DNA of 64,000 nucleotides, taken from contig OV121084.1 of the NCBI GenBank assembly GCA_921293015.1, positions 18,666,960-18,730,959 of the forward strand, in the 5' to 3' direction. The stretch comes from Phorcus lineatus. Taxonomy: Eukaryota > Mollusca > Gastropoda > Trochida > Trochidae. The notes under the pieces are model-generated. The model searched no databases. It saw nothing but the letters and a program-made list of their open reading frames with translations, and was not told where the DNA came from. Position numbers and translations under genes: made by a program. Position 1 is the stretch's first letter. Every line of letters begins with the position of its first letter. Of this stretch, positions 33,501-48,400 are shown in pieces.

Positions 33501-36500
33501 ATGATCTGTCTATCATTTGAATTCATGTTGAATAGCATTCCAAACATCAATAGGCCCCTAGGTAAAAATAATCTCGATATCTGAATGTTCTTTCTTATAA
33601 TCGACTCGATTTTCCAGTGAATACATTTCATTGAATGAATGATATAAGACTGTGATAAAAAAAAATTCTGTAGATATCCGATGTTGAAACAAATTCAGAA
33701 AAGCTGCGTACATAGATGTTATACACCTTCTTTCAAAGGGTTAAATTTTATTGAAACGCTTAAACACTTCATTAAAAGAGTAAATTTTATGTATAAATAT
33801 CTGTAAGAAATTGTATAAGAAATGATGGGCAGGGCCAAATTTTTTTAAACTAAATATTTCAATTAATTTCTTCAAAAGGCACAAATCGGCACACTCCAGT
33901 TAATCATTGCGTATATAATGAGTTTCTGGCAAAATTATTGAAGATATACGATATTCAATGACAGTTCAGACGTACATGCTGAATGTAAAAATAATATGTA
34001 TATACATGATCTTGTGGATATTATAAGAGCAAAATTACAATGCGCATATGTCATTGTGCAGTACATGCTCAAAGTGCATCAGCTGTATTAGAAACTATCA
34101 ACAACAACACAAATCTTAAAATAGAGAAAGGAATAAATAGGTTCAAAACGACCAAAGCCCAAAGTTTCAACTCAAAGTTACAGAGGAGAAACACGACTCA
34201 GAAAAAAATAATCAACGTAAATACTAGGATAACCTAAACACTAAAATAAAAACCAGTGTATAATCCCATATCCTCAAAGATTTTCACAAATGCTTTTCGA
34301 TTAAATTAAATATTTCTTGAAACTGAAATATTTCATCGTTTTGCACTTAATCAGAAAACAAACAGGAATTGTTTTAAAAATTGAGACTTTTCCTTGTGCG
34401 AAAATCGGGCTTGAGATGTTCTCGTGTAGATGATAATTGCCCACCATTATCATTTTCCTTGTCCTCTTCATCTGCAGCTTCTAGCTTAGTAATAGCGGTG
34501 TTCAAAGCATCTTTTGCGTTCAACTTCAGAAGGCATTTGATCAAAACTGTGCATAATCCAAGTCCTCCAATCACAGAAACCGGAGTCCCAACAGAAACAC
34601 CAATTATCTCCTCTTCAGTCAACACAATGCCATCCTGAAAGAAATGATGTGTAAAAAAAGTGCTTATCACTGAGTATTGGTAGCTTGAATGTAAATTCAT
34701 GATCTCTTAACCATTATGAATTTATAATAAGATGTTGATAAAACGTCCATTGTACCATATCAATGATGATATTTACCTTCTCTTCGCCTGTACCTGTAAC
34801 AGATGAAATTCATTAATGACAAAGACCATTATCTGTTCAAAATTGCAATCCTTGTTTAAAAACCATATAACAAGTAGGTTGTACTAGACGGGTTTTTTCA
34901 AGTATCAATATCTATTTAGATTTAACATTCTATTTGGAATAATAACTCACTCTTTTTTTTAAAGTACAAGATGGTTGAAAACTTGTGTATGTGTAAAAGG
35001 TGTATGAACAGTTGCAACTTATTAAGTACAGTTCCACGGGATCACGACTTTTTAAAATGATGACAATGGTGGGAAAGGAAAGGAGTTTTAACCTTAGACT
35101 GAATAGCGACTGTATTTACGACTGAGTTGCGACTGTATTTTATACTTGCCTGTAATGGATATGTATGTGTCGAATTCGTCAAACCCAAGTTGTTACTACA
35201 GGAAAGAAAGATATTCGGACGAGTTTTACCAATCATTTGCACTAACTTATTATCCGACCTCCCACTTTCAATTTAATACCAGTCAGCTTGTTTAAAAATT
35301 CGTAGAAGACTATATTACTAAATGTCAAAACAAATAATGAAAGTCGTTTTATATTGGCATTTCCTACCAATTTTTATTTCGCCACTCTCAACATCATAGC
35401 ATCTTCTTTCACCATTACCTCTGAAATGAAATAAGTTAACTGTAATATTAGTTTCATTTGTGATATAAGTTATGAAAAAATTAATATAATGTTTACACAA
35501 TGATTTCAAATGGTTGTAAGTGAAATCCGAAATTACAAAATTTTAAGATATATATAGACAAAAAACTAAAGTCTGGAAATGATTTGAATCCCCGACCGGT
35601 TTCACACTTTTCAGTGATCATCATGGGTTCTTTATGACGTTGCCATGCTATGTAATTATATTCTGGCGACACGGTTGCTTGAACTCCAGGTTTGAAGATT
35701 GTACAAATACTTCCGATCCATCTTTACCTTAAATCATCGGTAGGATTCATTAATAATTCAGCTGATGCGACATGTCTGTCAAAGGTTGTAAATGGTTTTC
35801 ATACCCGAATTGATAAAAACATGTTTATCAAATAGATAGATAATGACATGATAAGACCTGCCGTGTACTGGTTCTATTGCAATCAATAACATAGGCACTG
35901 TACATCGTAGTCTTTGTAGCTACTGTAGAGTATGCGAGATTTTCTTCTGTTAAAAATTGCTTAAAATGGAATATTTCAATTTTGAAAATTATCTTCTCAT
36001 GACTTATTGACTGACTTAATTAAAGAATAAATACTTTAACCAACAAAAAAATGTAGTAATTAAGAGCAAAAACATTTCAAGGGATTATTTGTGTTATATC
36101 AATGTCTTTTCAGCTCCAAATATGAATTGATAAAAATACTATCTTGTTGATTATTTCTTACAATTTTTTATTGAATTGTATGTCATTATAATTTCCCATT
36201 TCTTAAATTTAAGTATTTTCAAGAAGTAATAGAGCAAATCCAGAGAAGAGTAAGCAAGAGTAGATGACTTAAGGAACCATATTTCCAAATGCAAAGAAAA
36301 CCAATTTAAGAGAAACCAAGCCTTTTAAAAATCTGTATCCACATTGTGTAATATATAAGAAATATTTTCTGTTTGATTCATAATAATCTAAATAAACCTT
36401 TTCAAAGAAATGAGTTTGTTGTCTACAAATTGATCGATTTATAGGAATTGACGTTTTCAGGGCATATAAACAGTTCTGCTCCTATGTTTTAGAAAGAAGA

Positions 36501-39419
36501 ATTGAGATGTAGTAGCAGGGAAAATGCCAGTTAGAAAATAAACAGTTGCTTTTGTACAATTTAAGGAATCCATTGCCATTCAATAACCGCAATTTTTTAC
36601 ATCATTAAAAAAGTACAAGTGGCCCAACTCCAATAGTGTATCAATGAAAATCAAATAATCAGCTTCAATAACAAAAGCATATTTCGCTCATCAGGCCTTA
36701 AGTCTAATTTGGCTAATAGCAATGTACAGCATGTAAAGCATCCGAAATTCCCCATAAAGTCGTCATAAAATCTTCGCTTTTTCATGACAGAGGTCACACC
36801 TTTAAAAACTTGAATCATCTTCTTCAGAATCAAAAGCTCTAGAAATCTACACTCTGTTATGCAGACTCCTTGATGAGTGCGAAATATAATTTATTAATTT
36901 CGTAACCCTTTGGTCCAAAATAGGAGTCATGCTCAAATATACGCACTATACCCACTTACATCATTTTCTCAAAGGCATGGCGACCAGAAGGTTGAAAGTT
37001 GTATTAGCTGAGGGCGGTATTTATGATTTATAGATTTGTCACTCTTTTACTCCCATATTCTGAGTCAATGGTTCTGGAGAAGATGCTGAAATAGTGTTAG
37101 GGCGTCTCGCGAGATCTCGCTACCGTTGGTACATGTACATTGTATAACTTTCTGAATTCATGTGCGTTTTTTACCATGTGCCGTTCGCTATTGGTTCTGT
37201 TAGAACTATTTGATGGCAAATGTCGGAGCTACATTGAAGTTTGCTTCCATTTTGTAGAGTTTCTTTGGAGAAGCCACCCTGAAACGAGACAAGTCTATCA
37301 ATATTCAATTGTTCTTTGAACTTACGCCTCAGATGTTAATTCATAACTCTGTTAATTCATTATTTGACACTATATTGCAAGGAACATCATCGTACTTATA
37401 ACAAACAAAACAAAGCGTTTGTACCCAAATACATACATTACCAAAAAACGTACTTAGTTTTAATTGATGATAGCCTCCAGGTAACAGATATAAGTATTAA
37501 TAGTGTCCGGTATTGGAGGTACTATTGCAGACGAATTTATCTTACAATAAGAACAAATGTAATAATATTTCAGTCTCTTAAGCTAAATGGAGCAACATAT
37601 ATATCTCAGCGAAGACATTGGCATTATATGTGGCAATCAAAGGTTTCAGGTATGTTCAATAATTTTAACAAGTGCAAGGTTTTTAGTAATTATATTTTAC
37701 CATATTTCCATGTTATGCTATTACGATTTATGATGCCCCTTAGCAGCTTCGACCGTTCCAACTTATTTGAAATGGTTTAAAGTCCAAACGAAGAATATTG
37801 GTATAATTGTTTCATTAGGTATTTCAATGAGATAACTATGCCCTCACGTTTTACACTTAAATTCAAAAGCCTGAATTGTGCTTTAAGAAAATCTTTTTAT
37901 CTTTAAATTCTTAAACTATATATTAAATCCATATAGATGTAATAATATCGTTACCTCGATATTTGGATGAATCATTAAGCTGCCAATCTGTTGTCCCGCT
38001 GGTCTTACAAGTTCAAGTTGGTAACACAAATGGTTCTCACTCCTTGTAAAGAAATCAGTTCATACTATTCACTCACGAATCTCAATATATCACATCAAAA
38101 GCATAGATATGATATTGAAAGAACATGAGTAATGACGATATTTCTGAATTTTTTCTAATTTCGTTGTATTAATATCTTGTTAATTCTGCATTTAGAAAAA
38201 GGAAGTGCTGGTCAATATAGGCCATAAACAATGAGACATAAGTTCAAAACAATGATATACTGTGAAAATAGTGACTCAGCATGATCTCCGATTCTATCAA
38301 AAAGACAAAATCTTCAAAATTCATTTCATTTTCCTTTCATCTTATAAATGTTAAGTGTTGGAGGCAAGCTGGGAAACATAGTGTAGAAAAATTATCAACT
38401 GATAAAAGTGAAGTCATTTTGTCAAAATACTTATCATCACGTCCATATTAAAAGAAGAGCGCTTATCTCGGGCAGATTAAGTATTTCATCATTGGTTACT
38501 TTGGTTGGAAATATTATGCATACCGCTTATCTAGCATTTAAGGATGCTCAAAATTGTCCGATGTTCATCCCTCGCATTTAAATACTCTCATGGATTAGGC
38601 TAAAGGACTAAGCTTAAATGACCAAATATCAATGGAAATTGAGGGCTTTGCTATAACAAATCTTACAAAATAATCTGTATGATTTTGAAACTTACGAAAT
38701 CTTTCCTTAGCATACAATTAGTTATAGGTACAAGAGAGACCTCATATTGTTGACGAAATATCATATTTTGTGACGTGACAAAAGCGTCGCTGCTTTCCTC
38801 AGTCCATGATTCACAATTTCAACAAACTTTTACATAAAGTTAAATTGCTTGTAAGTAGAATATCTTTCAAGTTAACAATTTTTAAACATTTCATTGTATT
38901 AGATGGCGCGCAAATTACAAATTACAACTTAAACAAGTTTATTGTCTATACTTAACTGGTCAGCAATACCACGGGGATTTTCCGAGACAACCACTACTTC
39001 TCGATAAAATAGCACCATTTATATAGTTTGACATACTTGACTCGAACAACATACATGTATTGCGTGTCCCTTTAAGCAAGTGATACATACTCACAGATCA
39101 TAAACTGGCCACTGACTGAAAGTTGGTTTAAACTCTTCTTCTAAGTTTCCGTCTGAATCAATTACCGATAAATCACCCTACGCTATTGTTCTTATATATA
39201 AGGTGAAAGTTCAATCAAGTGTACAGTCTTCATAGTTAAAAGCGTTGATAAAAACAACAGCGCACAACATTTTCTTGACGTCACAGTGCTGGACAAAGAG
39301 CTTGTATAAGGATTACGCTCTACCTGTTTAATGATAGACAGTATTTTTAATAAAGAATTCTTCCTTTATTTTGCGCATCATGGGATCATTTGTTGACAGT
39401 TGATAAAAGGAAAAGATTG

Positions 39420-39451
<32 letters not shown>

Positions 39452-42400
39452 TAGTTTATTCATGTCTCACCTCAACATAATACAAAAATATATATATACA
39501 TTCATTAAAATACAAAATCAATGTATTAAAAAGTTGAGCCATTCCCTAAGGAATTACGAGAGACACTTTTCATTCATATTAGCCAATGAAAATAATTAAA
39601 AGTAAAACAGTATTGTAATAGATGTAACTAATATTAAGATATGTACATATTTGCAGTGCGTTTTTTGAGAATATTAAAACAGGTTTTGGCAGATAAAACG
39701 ATAACTCAGGGGAAGCCAAAATATTACTGACCCCCTCCATGTCACTAAAATTTATAAAACCATCAAAAAGATAAATACATTTTGATAAGAGTTGCCTTCG
39801 TTCACCAGCGTACAGAGGACAGTACAATAAAACATGTTGTTCATCTTCGATACAGTCTTTGCAATAAAAACAAGTCCTTTCATTTAAAGGACAGCGAACA
39901 TAACGGCCAGATTCTACTCTTACGGAGCAACACCACATCTAAACATAGCTAGCGACCTTCTTAAAGAACGAGACATATCACATAAAATCATGTAAATTTG
40001 ATTGTCTTTCCTTTTGCGCACGAGTCTATGTGTGCACTGAGGGGTATACAGCGGGTGTTTGGGTCCTTAATTTGTTGTTTGTGTACCCCCACCCTGTTTG
40101 GCCAATATATTTTTCGTGGCATCCCTGACGTGATTAAATAAATAACATTTCGGGCGCTACAGTTCATGTTGGTATGAACATTGAACTCCGCATGTTTTTG
40201 AGAGAGTTTAATTGATTTACCCTCTATTAGATGGTCACAAGTTCCACAGTTTCTTCTTTTACATTTGTGACACCGATAATTTCAGGATGTTGATTGGTGT
40301 CAAAACGCGCCCTAGAAAGCATTCTTTTAAGGTTTGGGCTCTGTCTTTTACTTTTTATTAGACTGACATCTTTCACGATCCTCTTCATTTGATTGTCTTG
40401 TTCTAGGATCGGCATATTCTGTTTGATAATTCCAAATAGGTCTGGATTTTGGGGATTATTTGTGGAAACATATGCAGCAATTGGTTGCTGGTTGACTTCT
40501 TTATGTTTAACAACCAATTACTCGCTTTACTTTAACGATTGTGCTTTCTCGATTCCGTCTTCTATTAAGGCAATGGGATATCCACGCTGTTGGAGATATT
40601 GTTTCAGTTCAATGAGACGGCTATCCCAATTTGGCAAGACGATATATGAGATCGTTTGGATATGCCTGATTATGTATTAATCTTATACACACACAAAAAC
40701 AAACCCAAAATAAATCTACTTCTCTGTCATTCTGTCCCTCTACAATTGGTATCACTTTCTTGAAATACTAGTTTCATTAATATAGTTTACTATTTTCTTA
40801 CCTCTCTTCCTTATCTCTTTCAAGTTTGATGCACATTACACCATATTCTCCAAGCATATTCACAATCACAGGTGTACAGAACAGGCGAGAGGAGTTTGAT
40901 AGTGTCTGTAGTTCTTTACCATGTTGAATAGCTACCATAGCGATTCCAAACGATACTCCTGCACTTACAGTTGGCATGCTGGAAAGATGGTTATAATCAT
41001 TCAAGTAAAAAATAAAAGGTTAGATGTATAATAACTAGGGCATTAATTATGTTATGTTATGTTTTGGCAGACTTAATTATATATTAATTATATACATGAA
41101 GACAAAATAAGTCTTACCTTGGACCATTACTGAAGATAGGTATAAGACAGATTCGACGCAAGCACCTGATAGTCGAGCCATTATTCAAAAGCATAGAATG
41201 TTCCTGCAAAAATTGTTTGTCATAGGCGTGCTTGAAATAGATAACATGAACATTATAGGCTCTGAAGCATCCAGACACCTTCAAGGATATCCAAGATACT
41301 CCTTGCCACAATGATGCCCTTTCAGAATACTGCCAAAGCGGCACTTGACGATGACTTTATATTATATTTTCAGAACACCGCGTAAACCACACTTGCTTGT
41401 TTGAAATAAGAAGTTATGTTTTAACACAATTTCATATAGAAATGTCTTCTCTTAGTCTCAGTTGTCCTTTTCTAAACTTTGAATCACTTCATACCACAAT
41501 TTCACGATTAATTGTAAGTATGCTGCGAATCAAATAATCCCCCTTTAAAGCTTTAATTATTAAGATTGATGAATTTAATTATTCGTATACTTACTTTGTC
41601 ACTGCCTGTGGCGATATCTGAAAATGAAAATTTAAAAAGAAAACTATAAAACAAGTTTACATTGACTTTGGTAAATGACAAACGTCATTATGGCTAATCA
41701 TAACGTAACAATGCATCCAAAGATTTTTACAATGAACGTTGAGAAAATGCATAAATTAAAATTCAGTTTGATAGAAGACAAGTTTACACTTTTGAGTTTA
41801 GACTTTGGTTTCAATACGATCATTTATGTGTTCTAAGACGTGAGATTGATTGGACGTAAGCGATATTGAATATGAAACAGCTTGTTTTGTATGAGAGAGT
41901 TATGTCATGATAATCGAACATGTCATACATGTGATATCAACTTATGGATTTCAGGAATATATAAGGGATCAAATTTTTTTAATTTTTGGACATTCTGCTT
42001 CCATAGCGACAATAACCTTTTTTCATTTGAAATGTTTTAATCCTCTACAGTACCCGGCTTAAATTTGCGGGATTGAGGTTGATAAGAACGTTTGTTGTTA
42101 TTCATGGTGAGAAGGGGATCGGTGTGGTTTCATACATCATCATTAATATAAGCAAGATAAGTAAACCCCTTCTAACAAAAGTCATTATTATACTATTTAA
42201 TGTTAAAAACGTTCTCTAATGAAACGGCAATTGAAACATTTGAGACCTCACAATACACATTACAATGTTGTTTTCTTTGATCAGGTGATTACCTACGAAA
42301 TCTAGTAATGACAGTGTCTGTTTACGAAAAGAAAGGGAGCTAGAGGAATGATAAGGTGTGGTTTTAGTGTAGGAGACTCGTGATTTGGTTTAAACTTGAA

Positions 42401-45400
42401 ACTCATAAATAGTCAACAACTATTGGATCGCTGACCAAACCAATATTGCTGGATTGTAGGAAACGTTTCTAAGGATAAGTCGTCAATGTTGACGTAATGT
42501 TGATAAAAATTACAAAACTAAACAGCCTTACGGATCTGGCAATATTTTCCGGTGTACATAGGACGACAAACACAAAGAAATTTTGTTGCAGCTGTGAGAC
42601 AAATTCCATGCTGACACGGGTTGCGAGCGCATAGGTTAATTGCTGAAACGAAAACAAAGATAAAACTTACACTTATTTCCCCGTAATATATATCAAAAAC
42701 TATTTACGGAGTTTTATTTAAAGGGAACTTCTGTGACCTCTGTGATAAATTATACACGACGTTGTAGAACATTAACAATAATATTGACAAGAGCTTTGGA
42801 AACGTAGGTTTAGAACTTGCATTGAGGGTTATATCATTATTCTTTAGACGCGACATTTCTGAGGATATTAATTACACAAATATAATAATGGTACATTATT
42901 GTTTTGTTTTAGATTTTAAAATGTCACTGTATGATATTTGATCGTACATGGTTGTATATGTTTTACAATGTTCTTCCTAATCAGGTAGCTCAAGACATAA
43001 AATGCTGACCTGACTTCTGTTCCAATACCTATTGAAGGCATTTTGATTAGCCGAAGATTTGACTGTTTATGAATTTGTGGAGATTCTATCAAAGACATAT
43101 TAAAGAATTGATATGGTCAAAGATTAGTAAAATATCAATAAAAAGGTATCTTTCATTCAACGTATCGAACACAACGAACTACAGAACTAAATGCTGAATC
43201 CTGGAAGCCGATAGAAATGTACAAAATACTCAACGCAACTTACGAGTTTCACACAGCAGTCCCGTATAAGCTTGATTGCACGTGCATATGAACGAAGCCT
43301 CCTTCTGATGACACCGTCCACCGTTCAGACACGGAAGTGAGTTGCATGCATCTGCAAATAATGAAATAACTAACAAACAGATGCGGTACAACCCCCACCC
43401 CCAATTACTTAATTGTAACCACTGATTTTATTTCCCATTAATATTTTTCGTGTTGCTATCTGAATTAAACAAATGTGTTATAGATCGTTGAAATACATTA
43501 GGTATACCACTTTAAAGTCATAGAATCAATTTTGTAAGGCAACTAAACTGGGCTAATTATTCTTCACAAGCGAAAATCTGATAGCAATATTTCCTGTCGC
43601 GTCTGCAAAGATTTTCAATTTTTTGCCCGTTTTAAAGTTTAGGATGACGCAGCTTATTTGCGCATGTCGTTTCAGACGAATGAGGTACCGAATCAAGTGC
43701 AATCCCACCGCGAGTACGCATTATCTAGTAATTGCAACCCCGATACTCATGACAGACGCATTCTTCATTGAGTTTACCACCTTTTTGTTATTTCTGTATT
43801 TGACAAAACGTAAGCTATTGGATATTTTGATTGGTTATTCAGCTGAGAAAATTTATGTGTTCTACGTCATGGCCTTAGCGAAATGACGTGGTAAGGACTA
43901 ACGCTGGCAAAGACATAGGGTTGGGTGTTTTGAATTATAATATTGAGGGCTAGAATGCACGAAGATTTCTGAAAATTGTTGCAAACGTCAGGGGAAAGAT
44001 TTATGTGAGTGATGAACTGTCCGGCGTGCATTACTATTTGCCTTGCAAAAATGAGACTATGACTTTAATACCATTTGCTTATGTTTTGCCATTCTAGCTC
44101 CGTCATTAATTCCTATACCACCTCTGTTTTAATACGAATGTCGTGATCAAGAAATGTAGAACGCTGATTGGGTGCAATCAAAGTTAATTGTGCAATCAGC
44201 GACGGCGTTTAAAAAGTCATCATTCAAATCGCTAAAGTTATTTCCGTAAGCTTTCCAACAGATAAACTTTATTCGAATATGCAAATTGCACTTTGTGTCA
44301 ATATTTACAGAACACATACGCCTCATTTTGCGATTGCATCATTGCATAGGCCTGTTTGACAACAAATATGTTATTCATTCATTCCGTGTTTTCATTGGCT
44401 GAAATATTGCCAGATAGTTTAGTTGCAATATTGCGTCGGTAGTGGAAAGCCCGAAAAACCTTCGTATTAAGACAGAGGTTGTTTAGGAATTTATGACAGA
44501 GCTACGTCTGTTGGGAGAGAAGGATGTTTTGCAATTAAACGGATTTATAAAATCGTTGCTGTTTAATAACTAAGCTAACCTTTGTACTTGACTATTAAAT
44601 CGATGCATTCTTCCCCCGATTTTGCCCTGTATTAAAACAAAGAATTTAAAAAAATACACATCATACAAACTTTGTTATGTTTTTAATCTTCAGAGCTTCG
44701 CATATTTGTTAAAAGGATTGGTTTTGTTGCCGCTGATTGTTAATTAACAGTATGGCAATACAAACTTACATAAATAACTAGAAATATGTGCATGTGACTT
44801 TAAATCCAACCTAATCATCTTTTTGCACTTATACCAGAAACAATCCATACCAAACATATACTAAAAAGGTTAATATATTAGCATCAATGAACTTGACATA
44901 CTAATTACTCGTGAAATATACAAGCTCAATTGTGCATAAGGAAGAGTTTTATATATTTGTCAACTTCTTTATTATAGGGAATGTGACATTTGATACTCAC
45001 ACAGTCATCAAATATTATAATTAGCATCTACAGCCCCCAGTATGTACTAAGTTCAAATTGTTTCCATAGAAACCAAGTAAAATGAAAAAGTAAGGATAAC
45101 CAAATTGGCAAAAGGCACCACCCAAGCACTAGATCTAACCACATACCAGGTTTATTAGAATAATACTCGTTAGAATTTTAGATATTGGTTGGAAAGTTAC
45201 CCTACCCCCATATGCACAAAGTTCAAATTGTTTCCATGGAAACCAGAAAAAATATTATATAAATATATAGTAACCAAAGTAGCGAAAGGCACCACTCCAT
45301 CACTAGATCTAACCACATACCAATTTTTTTAAAAATACATATTGAACAGTTTTTGAGATATGGTCCGGAAAAGAAGCACCCCCCCCCCCCCCCCCCCTTC

Positions 45401-48400
45401 TTTATGCACTAAGTTAAAATTGTTTCCATGGAAACCAGAAAAAAAATCAGAATAACCAAAATAGCAAAAGGCACCACTCCACCACCAGAACAAACCACAA
45501 ACCAAGTTTTGTAAAAAAAATATTGAACGGTTTTTGAGATATGGTCCGGATACGGACTCTTGCGGGGGACATAATAATAAAATGGTTTTTCAAACCCGTT
45601 GTCTTTTTTGGCGCGAAGACATATTCGTTGAGGTCCTGCAGTCTTGGATAAAAAGCTGACATCTGCTGGAAATAATGTCTGTCCCCCATTTAGCATTTGC
45701 TTTGTCTCTGGAGAAATATTGACAACAGCAATCGTAGAAGTCGTGATCTCTAAACTGACAATTCCTTTCCTGTGAACAAATAGTTTACGGATACCATTGC
45801 CGTGGAAATCTTTAAAGGGCAAGAAAGTGGTATTGATAATCATGCGAAATCCTTGAGGAATAATAGTTGTTAAAATGTGTAGTTATGAATAATATTGATG
45901 ACAACGAACGGACCTTGGACCTTAACATTATATAAGGTTAGTAAAAAGTTGAATTGGCAAAGGCGTCAAGCTAATGATTCACCCTGCCATGTTAGAGTCC
46001 ACCTGTGACTAGGTATACAAATTTGGAGTCAACCTTATGTGTAGACCCTTTCGGTGTTGCGACCCAGTCTATTTATATGCAGCTGTTAACAGATACACCT
46101 TAACGATAAGGTAAGCGGATAAACGTAGTGCATTTTGTGGCTGCAGAAGATGCCAGTCCATATTGTAAAACGTGTTTAGTGAACAGTGAAAAATTACCAA
46201 GGGCGAAAAGCGCCTATGGGCAACTTAGCTGGATATTTGCGCTATACAAATGTTAATGTAATGATGTGATGACGTGATGATGCAAATACATGTATGATGA
46301 TTGTCTTAAATAACTTTTTTGACTCGGCCTATTACTCAATTTAAATGATTTATTTATACCAATTTCCAAGATGCGATTTCAGACGGTAAAATATTACTTT
46401 CACACAAATGTTATCAAACATACCCTGATTGTGAGCCGGTAAATACCGAAAAAGTACACGTTGAATTCACTCTACAGACGACTTTTGATGCCGGAAGTGA
46501 GGCAAAACATGGCGTGGGCTGAAATTAAAAGCAAATGTCTTCAATATGTTCATGCCAACATATATTTCCAAGAAATATAATTGAGAAAAGAAATTGCATT
46601 AAGTACGGTGTGCCTGTATTATGTATGACTTCAACAGAGTGTCCTTTATTATTTCTACATACCAAAGAGTATATACATATCTCACCAACATTGTGAATAT
46701 GCGTCTATTACAAATATCTTGAGTAGTAATATGCCTCTCTATTCTTAAAATGAAGGCGCTAAGAGTTACCGTTACGAGGTTAACCTTTGTTTCGGACATG
46801 CCTGATGATGTTATCGTTTTTTTTCTGTAAAATTGGTTTAAATATTCTCTCACGTTGGTTGCTTCAGTTAAAAAAACATGTCTTAATTTTGCGATGAATT
46901 CCAATTGTCACGTTGTGTCTACTGGAAAATATGTCTTCTCAAACGTCGTATGCGTAAAACTTTATTAACCTCCACTAATAACCTGAAGCCATTCATGAAC
47001 TTTTCTAGGAAATGCAACAACTAATTTCTTCGGTGTAATAAACACCTGCTAGAATTGCTACTGTTACATAGATGAGACTAGTCAGACAATGTTGTTAATG
47101 AAATGTTGGTTAACTAAGAAACGAACTTTTTGTTCAGCCAACCTTTTTATGTTTTAGCATTTGAGCACGCACTGCTTGGTTATCAATATCTAACGTCTTT
47201 GTGAAAATATTTAAGGGATTTATATTTGCAAATTGAAATGTAAAAGTTAAACAATAACATCGTTTTATGAATGAGTCATCTGAGGAAATGTTTGGAAACA
47301 TGCTTACTGCTGTGTGAACTGCTTGGGTTGTATAGTTGAGCTCTAAAAGAAATGAACAGTATTTTGTAAGTAAAAAGACCGTCTGGCCATCAGTTGACAC
47401 AATGATTTTGTCGTTTGTTATTTATTATTGGAGGATGATTTTTCATGGGAGCATTTCTTTAGATAAAAGCACAAAAGACCTGTGATTTACCTTTTACGAT
47501 TATGTTGTAACTTCTATCATTCCCGTCGTTTCTGCATAGAAGACGTAGATCATGAGTTGATATCAAAATTAGTCATGGTTATTTATGGTTTAAAGCGATA
47601 ATAAATAATATATCACTTCTAAAATATCTGTAAGCATTACACACTTGTCATATTCGACATGAACGAGTAACAGTTTCAATCACACAATAATAATTGTCAT
47701 GTTCCTTATGGATAAAACATTAACCACGGTCACAAATTAGAAGTATGAATGTTGCCTACGGGATTAATCTAAGGCCATGGGTCACGGGCAAATCCAGAGT
47801 GCAAACATTATAACTTATCTATTTTGTCCACATGTCATATATTATAATTTCTTACACCGAATGATAACGCGAAAAGTTTTTTTTTACTTAATAGAGGGAG
47901 TTATCGGTGCATTAAAGCTATCAAAATATGATAAACATGCAAATTAGGTCAAAACACGAGCCATTTTTGCAAAGCTGCAGACATATCATGCGAATCCTAA
48001 AACGGTTACTCATCATTTATAACGTCATCACAGGTTTACATATTTTTTCGGTTCGAGGAAATAATCGTAAACACGATCCATCACGTTAGACCTAGACTAT
48101 ATAGTGGCATTGTAAAGATTGGCAGATGTAAAGGAATAAACAAAATTCAGCAATCAGAAACCATTTATGAACTACTGTGAATTTCAAATTTCCGAATACT
48201 AAATGAATTGCTTTTTGTTCTATACACTTATCACTAAAACTAATATTTGAGCATGTTTTGGGTGATACGTTACCAAGTATCGTAATAACAAACGAAAAAA
48301 ACAACTTGACATTTGATATCCGTTTAGTCTAAAGATAGCAAAAAATCCAAGAATAATCATAACAACAACGCAGCTTTTTAACAATGTAGTTCAGGTTATT

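Noticed and set aside
35157..35201. Possible 45-bp exon (NNLGLTNSTHTYPLQ) with a GC-type donor
   Set aside because: Its required entry phase does not match the exit phase of the exon at 35368, and the chain works without it.
37364..37780. 138-codon plus-strand frame
   Set aside because: It lies in a gene B intron with no recognisable domain or splice partner; AT-rich open frames of this size occur by chance.
38691..38815. Minus-strand coding-like stretch ending at a GTAAGT site
   Set aside because: Two frames look equally protein-like, no acceptor fits, and gene B phases join without it; probably a repeat.
41204..41344. Upstream extension of the exon at 41118-41203
   Set aside because: The sequence is open, but the TTTTTGCAG acceptor at 41204 gives the phase required by the microexon at 41595.
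45409..45600. Hydrophobic C-terminal extension of the frame through exon 11
   Set aside because: It is coded by the tandem repeat beyond the exon donor and has no counterpart in the other exon sets.
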